From Pusillimonas sp035515275 (lineage in GTDB: Bacteria; Pseudomonadota; Gammaproteobacteria; Burkholderiales; Burkholderiaceae_B), in NCBI RefSeq assembly GCF_035515275.1, contig NZ_DATJBQ010000120.1:1-9411 (forward strand): a stretch of DNA of 9,411 nt, written 5' to 3'. The notes under the pieces are model-generated. The model had not been told where the DNA came from, did no database searches, and worked only from the letters and a program-made list of their open reading frames with translations. Each line of letters begins with the position of its first letter. Within the stretch, counting starts at the first letter, position 1. A program made the position numbers and the translations under genes. Positions 1-5,859 of this stretch are shown here, piece by piece.

Positions 1-69
1 CAACATGCGCGTGGCGTAAACCGCACCCGTGGCGCCGGTAATGCCCACGACCAGGCGGCGCTTGCTCAT
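1..69 (-). CDS. ubiX: UbiX flavin prenyltransferase, N-terminal fragment (runs off window)
   Basis: Only the first 23 codons are present; the gene continues beyond base 1. The reading frame starts at the ATG complementary to 67-69 and gives MSKRRLVVGITGATGAVY followed by ATRML. The GITGATGA stretch after a short beta strand is the N-terminal FMN/phosphate-binding loop typical of UbiX/Pad1. This family prenylates FMN to make the cofactor of the UbiD decarboxylase used in ubiquinone synthesis (family knowledge). It follows grxD by 88 bp on the same strand, so it is probably the last visible gene of the hemA-prfA-prmC-grxD cluster. No clear Shine-Dalgarno sequence precedes the start. The identity rests on a short but very characteristic stretch; a generic flavoprotein of the same fold is the alternative. 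Confidence 0.82.
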   Translation of the reverse strand, partial: MSKRRLVVGITGATGAVYATRML

Positions 70-157
70 GGCGTGTGTGGCCTGGCTGCGGGCACGTGCC
101 TTTTGGCGCAAGCCCGCCATTCGAAGGCGCGGCAACCGCCCTGCCAATGCCGCTTAG

Positions 158-177
158 TCATTCAGTGTCATTCAGTG
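158..177. repeat. Perfect 10-bp tandem duplication at the grxD stop codon
   Basis: The 10-mer TCATTCAGTG occurs twice head to tail at 158-167 and 168-177. In the grxD direction this spans the last codons and the stop. With one copy the frame would read ...Ala-Leu-Asn-Asp-TAA. With two it reads ...Ala-Leu-Asn-Asp-Thr-Glu-TGA, so the duplication still ends in frame with two extra residues. Confidence 0.9.
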
Positions 178-493
178 CGCCGGCCTCTTTAAGCACTTCA
201 AGCAGTTCACCGCTTTCGTGCATTTCGGCGATGATGTCCGAACCGCCCAGGAATTCGCCGGCAACGTAAAGCTGCGGAATGGTGGGCCAGTTAGCGTAAT
301 CTTTAATGCCCTGGCGCACTTCTTCGTCTTCAAGCACGTTGACAGTAACCAGCTTGGTTACGCCCGAGGCTTTCAGAATTTGAATGGCCTTGCCCGAAAA
401 GCCGCATTGCGGAAACTGTGCCGTACCCTTCATGAAAAGAACCACAGGATGGGTGGTGACGGTTTCGCGAATGAAATCTTGTACTTCGCTCAT
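158..493 (-). CDS. grxD: Monothiol glutaredoxin, CGFS type (Grx4/GrxD)
   Basis: The protein has 111 residues, the usual length of a single-domain bacterial Grx4. It carries the active-site motif CGFS at residues 30-33, the glutathione-binding WPTIPQ with its cis-proline at 69-74, and the GGSD turn at 83-86. Monothiol CGFS glutaredoxins bind a [2Fe-2S] cluster with glutathione and pass iron-sulfur clusters on in the cytosol; they are poor dithiol reductases (family knowledge). The start ATG lies 33 bp after prmC on the same strand. A GGAG sits upstream but about 12 bases from the ATG, longer than ideal. The stop codon lies inside a 10-bp tandem duplication (see findings), which lengthens the C-terminus by two residues. 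No competing identity is likely. Confidence 0.96.
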   Translation of the reverse strand: MSEVQDFIRETVTTHPVVLFMKGTAQFPQCGFSGKAIQILKASGVTKLVTVNVLEDEEVRQGIKDYANWPTIPQLYVAGEFLGGSDIIAEMHESGELLEVLKEAGALNDTE

Positions 494-526
494 GATGTTC
501 AGTATCTCCGAAAAGTATGCTTAATA

Positions 527-1345
527 TTATAGGTTGCCCCCGGAAATCCGCTCGATTCCCGCTAGATCTGTAAGGCTTTTAACGTTGCTGAAGCCCGCCT
601 CAAGCAGCAGGCCGCGCACCTGGGCCGACTGGTCGTAGCCATGCTCAAGCCATAATCCGCCTTCAGGATTAAGCCAGCCTCGGGCGCCGGCGATAATCAG
701 CCTGATTGCTTCCAGCCCGTCGGCGTCGTCGGTCAGTGCCCCCACCGGCTCAAAGCGCAGGTCGCCTTGCTGCAAGTGGGGGTCGTCTCGATGTATGTAG
801 GGCGGGTTGGACACGATCAGATCAAAGGCGGGCCTGTCGTTTAGCGCATCGAACCAGTTGCCTTGCAAAAACTCGACCCTGGCGCCCAGCGCCTGCGCAT
901 TTCGGTCGGCTACCTCTAGAGCGGTTTGGCTAAGGTCGGTTGCCACCACTGTGGCGGTGGGCCGGGCCAGCGCTATCGATATCGCAATGGCCCCGCTACC
1001 CGTGCCCAAATCCAGCACCCGCGGGTTTTCAAGGTTTCGGCGCTTCAGCTCGGCTACGGCCGTTTCAACCAGCAGCTCGGTTTCGGGGCGTGGAATAAGC
1101 ACGCCAGGTTCAACCATGAACGAGTGCCCCATGAACTCGCGGTGCCCCACCAGATAAGCCATGGGAAGGCCTTCCAGGCGTAGCGCCACCAGTTTTTGGT
1201 ATTGCGCCACCACGGCCTGACCAAGCTCGTCGGTGTCGTGGGCGATCAGCCACGAGCGCGGCACGCCCAGCACATGCTGCAGCAACATTTGGGTTTCCAG
1301 CCTGGGCAACGCGCCCTCGCCAAGCAAACTGCGCACGGTCGCCAT
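527..1345 (-). CDS. prmC: Release factor glutamine methyltransferase PrmC (HemK)
   Basis: This 272-residue protein matches the usual PrmC length (E. coli about 277). After an N-terminal helical domain for release-factor recognition it has IPRPETE (84-90), the SAM-binding motif I DLGTGSGAIA (around 112-121), the acidic ATDLS ribose-binding strand (D137), and the catalytic NPPY (180-183) that holds the target glutamine amide. PrmC N5-methylates the glutamine of the GGQ motif in RF1 and RF2 (family knowledge). The substrate RF1 is encoded immediately upstream (prfA), a conserved pairing. The ATG complementary to 1343-1345 is the only good in-frame start before an upstream stop at 1376-1378. No strong Shine-Dalgarno is visible. 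The 33-bp gap to grxD supports cotranscription. Confidence 0.95.
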   Translation of the reverse strand: MATVRSLLGEGALPRLETQMLLQHVLGVPRSWLIAHDTDELGQAVVAQYQKLVALRLEGLPMAYLVGHREFMGHSFMVEPGVLIPRPETELLVETAVAELKRRNLENPRVLDLGTGSGAIAISIALARPTATVVATDLSQTALEVADRNAQALGARVEFLQGNWFDALNDRPAFDLIVSNPPYIHRDDPHLQQGDLRFEPVGALTDDADGLEAIRLIIAGARGWLNPEGGLWLEHGYDQSAQVRGLLLEAGFSNVKSLTDLAGIERISGGNL

Positions 1346-1420
1346 ATGGTCAGAACCCGTCGAGCCGGAACAGGCTTAGAACGCCCATGCAGCCGTGCAG
1401 CGGGCGGGAAAATGCCTGCG

Positions 1421-2500
1421 TCACGCTTCGCCCATGGCGGCCAATTGCTCGGCCTGATGTTCGGTACGCAAGGCGCCGGTCAACTCTTCCAGGTCGCCTT
1501 CCATAATGCCCTGCAACTTGTACAAGGTAAGGTTGATGCGATGGTCGGTAACCCGGCCCTGCGGATAGTTATAGGTGCGAATGCGCTCAGATCGGTCGCC
1601 CGACCCCACCAGGCTCTTGCGCTGAGCCGCCTCTTTGCTATGCAGCTCTTGCTGCTGCGCGTCTTTAAGGCGCGCGGCCAGCACCTGCATGGCCTTGTCT
1701 TTGTTGCGGTGCTGCGAACGGTCGTCCTGGCATTCCACCACCAGGCCGGTGGGCAGGTGGGTAATGCGTACCGCAGAGTCGGTCTTGTTGACGTGCTGCC
1801 CGCCTGCGCCGCTGGCGCGAAAGGTGTCGATGCGCAGCTCGGAGGGGTTGATGACAATGTCGCTTGCCGCATCGGCCTCGGGCAACACCGCCACCGTGCA
1901 TGCCGAAGTATGAATGCGCCCCTGCGTCTCGGTTTCGGGCACGCGCTGCACCCGATGCGCCCCCGACTCGAACTTGAGCCGGCCATACACGGCGTCACCC
2001 TCGATTCGAGCGATCACCTCTTTGTAGCCGCCCACTTCGGCTTCGCTGACCGACATCAGCTCGACACGCCAACCCAGGCTCTCGGCATAGCGGCTGTACA
2101 TGCGCAGCAGGTCGCCGGCAAACAGCGCACTTTCGTCGCCGCCCGTACCGGCGCGGATTTCAAGGAACACGTTGCGCCCGTCGTCGGGGTCGCGCGGCAG
2201 CAACAGCACTTGCAGCTCGGCCTCGAGCGTTTCGATGCGCTCTTTGCCCAGCTTGTACTCTTCCTCCGCCATCTCGCGCATTTCGGGATCGGACATCATT
2301 CCCTGCGCGGCTTCCACATCGGCTTCGGCGCGAACATATTCGTTAAACGCCTGAACCACCGGATCAATCTCGGAGCGCTCGCGCGACAACTTGCGGAACT
2401 TGTCCATATTGCCGGCGATTTCCGGCTCGGCAAGCAGAGCATCAATTTCAATCAGCCGGTGAGCAAGCTGCTCCAACCGGCCGCGCATGGAACTTTTCAT
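1421..2500 (-). CDS. prfA: Peptide chain release factor 1 (RF1)
   Basis: At 359 residues this is full-length RF1 (E. coli 360). The GGQ tripeptide that enters the peptidyl-transferase centre is at 233-235 within SGAGGQHVNKTDSA. The codon-recognition tripeptide is PET at 188-190 (RVPETETQGRIHTSA). E. coli has PAT there, but PxT variants including PET occur in other RF1 proteins, whereas RF2 has SPF. It terminates translation at UAA and UAG (family knowledge). The 60-bp gap after hemA and 75-bp gap before prmC fit one operon. The first ATG gives MKSSMRGRLEQL, which matches the family N-terminus; a second ATG is at codon 5. The start is preceded by a pyrimidine-rich stretch (CCCCTCTCTT) rather than a Shine-Dalgarno. 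Confidence 0.97.
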   Translation of the reverse strand: MKSSMRGRLEQLAHRLIEIDALLAEPEIAGNMDKFRKLSRERSEIDPVVQAFNEYVRAEADVEAAQGMMSDPEMREMAEEEYKLGKERIETLEAELQVLLLPRDPDDGRNVFLEIRAGTGGDESALFAGDLLRMYSRYAESLGWRVELMSVSEAEVGGYKEVIARIEGDAVYGRLKFESGAHRVQRVPETETQGRIHTSACTVAVLPEADAASDIVINPSELRIDTFRASGAGGQHVNKTDSAVRITHLPTGLVVECQDDRSQHRNKDKAMQVLAARLKDAQQQELHSKEAAQRKSLVGSGDRSERIRTYNYPQGRVTDHRINLTLYKLQGIMEGDLEELTGALRTEHQAEQLAAMGEA

Positions 2501-2560
2501 AAGAGAGGGGAAATGGATATTTAACGGGATGAACGCGCAGACGGAGCCAGGGCGGCTTCG

Positions 2561-3835
2561 CTAACGGCGGCGTTCGACGCGCGGCAACAAGCGTGGCAAA
2601 AGGGCCAGCAACTGCTCGCGCTCGGCCTCTTCGCTGCGGTTGAGCGCCGCCAGCGGACCGTGCATGTACTTTTGAGTAAGGGCGTGAGCCAGTTGCTCAA
2701 GCACGGCCTCGGGCGCTTCGCCCTTGGCCAGCAACCGCCGGGCTTTTTCAAGCTCGGCCAGGCGCACCTGGTCGGCCGCCTGATGAATATCGACAATAGC
2801 GGGCACGATCTGACGGTTTTGCAACCAGTGCATAAAGTTTTGCACCCGCGTTTCAATAATGGCCTCGGCCTGCACCACCGCCGCGCGGCGTGCATCGGTG
2901 CCGGTTTGCACCATGCGGCCCAGGTCGTCGACCGTATACAGATACACGTCGGCCAGGCGGCCGACTTCAGTTTCGACGTCGCGCGGTACGGCAAGGTCGA
3001 TCATGACCATGGGCTTGTGACGACGCAAGCGCGTAGCCCTTTCCACCATCCCCAGGCCGAGGATGGGCAAGGAGCTTGCCGTACAGGACACGATAACGTC
3101 AAACTCGGCCAGCCGCCCCGGAAGATCGGTTAGCTTCATGGTCTGGGCGGTAAAGCGCGAGGCCAGAATATCGGCCCGTTCGAGCGTACGATTGGCCACC
3201 ATCATGTGGCGCGGATTAAGCGCTGCAAAGTGCGTGGCACAGAGCTCGATCATTTCGCCGGCGCCGACAAACAGCACATTGGTTTGCGACATGTCGCCGA
3301 ACACCCGCTCGGCCAGCCGCACCGCCGCCGCCGCCATGGACACCGAATGGGCGCCAATGGCTGTTTGCGAACGAACTTCTTTAGCGACCGAAAAAGTGCG
3401 CTGGAACAGCTGATGCAGCAAGGTGCCCAACGCCCCGGCGTCGTTGGCCGCGCGCACCGCGTCTTTCATTTGGCCAAGAATTTGCGGCTCGCCCAACACC
3501 ATGGAATCAAGCCCGCTGGCCACGCGAAAGGCATGGCGCACGGCTTCGTTCTGCTGATAGCGATACAGGTGAGGCTGCAGACTGCCCGACTCGACACTGT
3601 TGAAATCGGCCAGCCACGCCGGAATCTTGTCCGACACATGCAGCTCGGCCGCACAGTAGATTTCAGTGCGGTTACAGGTGGACAAAATGGCGGCCTCGCG
3701 CACCGCCGAACCAAAGGCCGACTTGAGCCCTTCGAGCGCGGGACGCAGGACGTCGACAGGCATGGACACGCGCTCGCGCACCGAAACCGGGGCGGAGACG
3801 TGGTTCAAACCGAAGGTGAGGACGTCGACGGACAT
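2561..3835 (-). CDS. hemA: Glutamyl-tRNA reductase
   Basis: This 424-residue protein is slightly longer than E. coli HemA (418). The catalytic domain holds LSTCNRTEIY (51-60) with the nucleophilic cysteine at 54, and the block GLDSMVLGEPQILGQ (108-122) preceded by a conserved His at 101. The NADPH-binding domain has the glycine-rich VGAGEMIE near 190-197 and ANRT at 214-217. The C-terminal third is the helical dimerisation domain. The enzyme reduces glutamyl-tRNA(Glu) to glutamate-1-semialdehyde, the first committed step of C5-pathway heme synthesis (family knowledge). It heads the minus-strand cluster, with a consensus -10 about 50 bp upstream. The ATG at 3833-3835 gives the family start MSVDVLTFGLNH. 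There is no obvious Shine-Dalgarno. Confidence 0.97.
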   Translation of the reverse strand: MSVDVLTFGLNHVSAPVSVRERVSMPVDVLRPALEGLKSAFGSAVREAAILSTCNRTEIYCAAELHVSDKIPAWLADFNSVESGSLQPHLYRYQQNEAVRHAFRVASGLDSMVLGEPQILGQMKDAVRAANDAGALGTLLHQLFQRTFSVAKEVRSQTAIGAHSVSMAAAAVRLAERVFGDMSQTNVLFVGAGEMIELCATHFAALNPRHMMVANRTLERADILASRFTAQTMKLTDLPGRLAEFDVIVSCTASSLPILGLGMVERATRLRRHKPMVMIDLAVPRDVETEVGRLADVYLYTVDDLGRMVQTGTDARRAAVVQAEAIIETRVQNFMHWLQNRQIVPAIVDIHQAADQVRLAELEKARRLLAKGEAPEAVLEQLAHALTQKYMHGPLAALNRSEEAEREQLLALLPRLLPRVERRR

Positions 3836-3885
3836 AGGCTATAGCTAATAGATTGGCCGGCACATAACTGGCCCAATTGATCACG

Positions 3886-3914
3886 ATTATAACCCTCTGG
3901 AAACATTCGGGAAA
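3886..3914 (-). promoter_or_regulatory. hemA: Candidate sigma70 promoter for the hemA operon
   Basis: On the minus strand a perfect TATAAT lies at 3891-3886, about 50 bp upstream of the hemA ATG, with a TG-less context. Seventeen bases further upstream is TTTCCC (3914-3909), a weak -35. Transcription would start near 3880 and leave a leader of roughly 45 bases. The -10 is convincing; the -35 is not. Confidence 0.4.
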
Positions 3915-3992
3915 ACCCTGGCGTACCAGAGAGAAGGAGGCGCGCGAACCAGGGCGGTTATTGCCGTGGCCGGATAAACTGATTAATGGCGC

Positions 3993-4023
3993 TTAAGCAC
4001 GATCTTAGAAAATCGTGTATTAT
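3993..4023 (+). promoter_or_regulatory. Candidate promoter of tRNA-Phe with inverted repeat in the spacer
   Basis: TATTAT at 4018-4023 matches the -10 consensus at five of six positions and ends 12 bases before the mature tRNA 5' end. A weak -35 (TTAAGC, 3993-3998) lies 19 bases upstream. The spacer holds a perfect 6-bp inverted repeat, CACGAT (3998-4003) and ATCGTG (4012-4017), around an 8-base loop. The -10 is followed by a GC-containing stretch (TTCGCC), as is common in stable-RNA promoters. Confidence 0.45.
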
Positions 4024-4035
4024 TTCGCCTTTGTT

Positions 4036-4111
4036 GGCCTGGTAGCTCAGTCGGTAGAGCAGCGGATTGAAAATCCGCGTGTCGGTGGTTCGATTCCGCC
4101 CCAGGCCACCA
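4036..4111 (+). tRNA. pheT-tRNA: tRNA-Phe (anticodon GAA)
   Basis: A complete 76-base cloverleaf with encoded CCA. The acceptor stem GGCCTGG (4036-4042) pairs perfectly with CCAGGCC (4101-4107), the discriminator A is at 4108 and CCA at 4109-4111. The D arm is GCTC/GAGC, and the anticodon stem GCGGA/TCCGC encloses TTGAAAA with GAA at 4069-4071. The T arm is GGTGG-TTCGATT-CCGCC. GAA reads phenylalanine codons. The gene has its own promoter and terminator and is intact despite insertion-sequence debris starting about 80 bp downstream. Confidence 0.98.
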
Positions 4112-4119
4112 CTCAATTT

Positions 4120-4152
4120 CGCCTGACTGCTCTTGGTCGGGCGTTTTTGTTT
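4120..4152 (+). terminator. Intrinsic terminator after tRNA-Phe
   Basis: CGCCTGAC (4120-4127) pairs with GTCGGGCG (4136-4143) over eight base pairs with one G-T wobble, enclosing the loop TGCTCTTG. It is followed directly by TTTTTGTTT. It lies 8 bases after the tRNA CCA end, the right place to end the tRNA transcript. Confidence 0.85.
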
Positions 4153-4190
4153 GTGGAGCACCAATCGGCGCGGGGTTCAGGCAAGGCTGC

Positions 4191-4214
4191 GGCTCTTCCC
4201 CATTAACGGGGGAC
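4191..4214 (-). repeat. ISL3-type terminal repeat, copy a (variant)
   Basis: A 24-bp sequence beginning GGCTCTTCCCCATTA and ending ACGGGGGAC. It differs from copies b-d at two positions (AACG for ATCG, final C for T). The GGCTCTTCC tip is characteristic of ISL3-family inverted repeats (recalled). The outer tip points left; only 12 bp separate it from copy b, so nothing of its own element remains. A TCCCC/GGGGA inverted repeat lies inside. Confidence 0.7.
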
Positions 4215-4226
4215 CAGGCAGTGGTA

Positions 4227-4250
4227 GGCTCTTCCCCATTATCGGGGGAT
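4227..4250 (-). repeat. ISL3-type terminal repeat, copy b, end of transposase remnant 1
   Basis: A 24-bp repeat beginning GGCTCTTCCCCATTATCGG with its tip at 4227. It is followed by ACGCATTC and then the stop codon of transposase remnant 1, the layout expected at the right end of an ISL3-family element whose transposase runs on the minus strand. Identical in sequence to copies c and d. Confidence 0.8.
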
Positions 4251-4259
4251 ACGCATTCA

Positions 4260-4471
4260 CTAGACACGGTTAATCACACCGTTCCAACCGCACTGGGCCA
4301 AGACCCGCATGCGGTAATTTTCAAAGTTCCTAAACCCATACGCACGGCGTGAGAGCATTTCCATTTTATTGTGGAAGCCCTCTGTAATGCCGTTGGATTT
4401 GGTAAAGCGCCACATTCTCACGATCGGCTCGAGCCATGCCCTGAGCGTTTGGGCCAATGCTCGCGCCGGGC
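4260..4471 (-). pseudogene. ISL3-family transposase, C-terminal remnant 1
   Basis: About 70 codons survive, ending in the TAG complementary to 4260-4262. The peptide includes RMWRFTKSNGITEGFHNKM and RRAYGFRNFENYRMRV, the hallmark C-terminus of ISL3-family DDE transposases. The Glu of TEGF is the third catalytic acid of that family (family knowledge). The upstream coding part, with the first two catalytic Asp residues and the DNA-binding domain, is missing. Homology to remnant 2 stops at 4471, exactly where terminal repeat c begins. The frame appears to continue left-to-right through repeats c and d only by chance, and those codons are not transposase. It cannot encode an active enzyme. Confidence 0.85.
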
Positions 4472-4495
4472 GGCTCTTCCCCATTATCGGGGGAT
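4472..4495 (-). repeat. ISL3-type terminal repeat, copy c
   Basis: A 24-bp repeat identical to copies b and d. It abuts the broken 5' side of transposase remnant 1 and is followed by only ACGCATTC before copy d. Those 8 bases match what follows copy b, so c is 32 bp of an element end like b, cut by the next element. Confidence 0.8.
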
Positions 4496-4503
4496 ACGCA
4501 TTC

Positions 4504-4527
4504 GGCTCTTCCCCATTATCGGGGGAT
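4504..4527 (-). repeat. ISL3-type terminal repeat, copy d, end of transposase remnant 2
   Basis: A 24-bp repeat identical to b and c, tip at 4504, followed by GAGCATTC and the TGA stop (4537-4539) of transposase remnant 2. It is the right end of the second, longer remnant. Confidence 0.8.
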
Positions 4528-4536
4528 GAGCATTCA

Positions 4537-4797
4537 TCAGACACGGTTGATCACACCGCTCCAACCGCATTGAGCCAAGACTCGCATGCGGTAAATCTCA
4601 AAATTCCTGAACCCATACGCTCGGCGCGAGAGCATCTCCATCTTCGTGTGGAAGCCCTCGGTAATCCCATTGGATTTAGAGAAGCACCGCATTCGCACAA
4701 TGAGCTCGAGCCACGATCTTAACGTAGCGGCCAGCGCCTTGGCCGGGCTTTGCTCAAACTGACGAATCAACGTCAGGAATTTGGGAGCCCTTGCCGC
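4537..4797 (-). pseudogene. ISL3-family transposase, C-terminal remnant 2
   Basis: Roughly 87 codons, from APKFLTLIRQFEQS through SKSNGITEGFHTKMEML and RRAYGFRNFEIYRMRV, to a TGA at 4537-4539. Over the 68 residues shared with remnant 1, 58 are identical (85%), so the two come from related but distinct elements, not a recent duplication. Remnant 2 keeps the catalytic Glu of TEGF but has changed conserved positions (MWRF to MRCF, ENYR to EIYR), which suggests longer decay. The N-terminal part and the other element end are gone; the sequence passes into the tctC upstream region near 4800. The right boundary is approximate. Confidence 0.8.
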
Positions 4798-4826
4798 AGG
4801 GTGCGTTATTTGTGTAAATTTGCTAC

Positions 4827-5837
4827 ATGACCCCAACGCTCCGATTCTTCAGCAGGTTCCGCCTCCATTTTTTTAGAAGGTTTCGACTGCAGCTCATGGG
4901 CACCCTCGCGGTGCTTTGTCTTGTGACCGGTCCGTCAATAGCGAAAGAGTACCCAAACCGTCCGGTGAAGTTGGTTGTACCGTTTCCACCCGGCGGCAGT
5001 TCCGACATTCCCGCCCGGCTCATTGCCCAGAAATTGGAACAGGTCTGGGGCAAGCCAGTCGTGGTCGAAAACCGTGCCGGAGCAACGGGAACAATAGGTG
5101 AAGGCTACGTGGCCCGAGCCAAGCCGGACGGCCACACCTTATTGGTTGGCACCAGCAGCAGTCACACGATGGGGCCATACACCATCAAGGACAGGCCGTA
5201 CGATCCATTGACCGACTTGCGCGGCGTCACGCTGTTTGCCTGGGTGCCTCACTTGATTGTTGTTCACACTTCGGTCGACGCCGAGTCTGTGTCGGAACTT
5301 ATCCATCTCGCCAAAGCAAAGCCAGGCGAACTGAACTATGCCACTTCCGGGCATGGTAGTTCTGTGCACTTGGCCACCGAAATATTCAGCCGGAAGGCCG
5401 GCATCGGCATGGTGCAGATCCCCTATCGGGGCGTGAACCCGGCGGCCATGGCGGTAGCCAGCGGGCAAACGCAGCTGATGTTCCCCCCTGCAGTCGTGGC
5501 ACTTCCCCTTATCGAAGGGGGGGCTCTGAGGCCCCTGGCCATTCTGGCGGCTAACCCGCTTCCCAGCCTGCCTCAAACCCCTTCTACCAACGAGGCCGGC
5601 CTGGAGGGTTACGAGTTCTCCACCTGGGTCGGACTGCTTGCGCCGGCCGACACCCCGGACGACATCGCGAACAAGATCGCGGCCGATGTGGCTCACATCA
5701 TGAAAGACGTCCAGGTACGCCGGACTCTTGAAGAAATGTCCTTCACGCCCACGACCACATCTCCCCAAGAGTTCGACGACATCATCCGGCGCGAAACGGC
5801 CGAGCACAAGACTCTGATTGAAGAGCTGGGCTTGTAG
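4827..5837 (+). CDS. Bug/TctC-family periplasmic solute receptor, orphan
   Basis: This 336-residue protein is the length of Bug (TctC-like) receptors plus a long leader. After a signal peptide ending about SIA-KEYP (residue 39) come the family landmarks: YPNRPVKLVVPFPPGGSSD (42-60), the VVVENRAGATGTIG loop (78-91), PDGHTLLVGTSS (100-111), NYATSGHGSS (170-179) and IPYRG (198-202). These proteins bind small carboxylates or amides in the periplasm, sometimes for a TctAB tripartite transporter (family knowledge). No tctA or tctB is nearby, which is common for this expanded family; the ligand is unknown. The first ATG has no Shine-Dalgarno. The next ATG (codon 24) has AGAAGG 15 bases upstream, but starting there would remove the arginine-rich n-region. 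Residues 7-14 and 15-22 are near repeats. The gene lies between ISL3 and IS3 debris. Confidence 0.9.
   Translation: MTPTLRFFSRFRLHFFRRFRLQLMGTLAVLCLVTGPSIAKEYPNRPVKLVVPFPPGGSSDIPARLIAQKLEQVWGKPVVVENRAGATGTIGEGYVARAKPDGHTLLVGTSSSHTMGPYTIKDRPYDPLTDLRGVTLFAWVPHLIVVHTSVDAESVSELIHLAKAKPGELNYATSGHGSSVHLATEIFSRKAGIGMVQIPYRGVNPAAMAVASGQTQLMFPPAVVALPLIEGGALRPLAILAANPLPSLPQTPSTNEAGLEGYEFSTWVGLLAPADTPDDIANKIAADVAHIMKDVQVRRTLEEMSFTPTTTSPQEFDDIIRRETAEHKTLIEELGL
4845..4892 (+). repeat. 24-bp imperfect tandem duplication in the receptor signal peptide
   Basis: Residues FFSRFRLH (7-14) and FFRRFRLQ (15-22) of the receptor are consecutive copies of one 8-residue unit. In DNA, AGCAGGTTCCGCCTCCA (from 4851) aligns with AGAAGGTTTCGACTGCA (from 4875) at 13 of 17 positions with a 24-base period. 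The unit adds arginines to the n-region of the leader. Confidence 0.6.
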
Positions 5838-5859
5838 AACGCGGTACCGCTTGCTGCCG

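Noticed and set aside
188..190. PET in place of PAT in release factor 1 (residues 188-190 of prfA, not window bases) as a sign of altered stop-codon reading
   Set aside because: PxT variants, including PET, are normal in bacterial RF1 proteins; GGQ and all surrounding blocks are intact.
1196..2524. A 442-codon plus-strand open frame antisense to prfA and the start of prmC
   Set aside because: It is fully opposite strongly supported genes, has a composition rich in His, Gln and Arg typical of antisense frames in GC-rich DNA, and shows no domain.
3206..3844. A 212-codon plus-strand frame antisense to hemA
   Set aside because: It mirrors hemA codon structure, has no recognisable motif, and would overlap the hemA start completely.
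3931..3938. A good Shine-Dalgarno-like GAAGGAGG on the plus strand upstream of tRNA-Phe
   Set aside because: Only a GTG GCC GGA TAA mini-frame follows nearby, so there is no gene for it to serve.
3983..4267. A 94-codon minus-strand frame crossing tRNA-Phe
   Set aside because: It translates the antisense of the tRNA (ESNHRHADFQSAALPTELP type) and the IS terminal repeats; this is a common annotation artefact, not a protein.
4191..4527. Possible CRISPR array (four near-identical 24-bp repeats)
   Set aside because: The spacers are 12, 221 and 8 bp, one contains a transposase tail, and no cas gene is near. ISL3 ends explain the repeats.
5139..5807. A 222-codon minus-strand frame antisense to the solute receptor
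   Set aside because: The plus-strand receptor has a full set of family motifs; the antisense frame has none.
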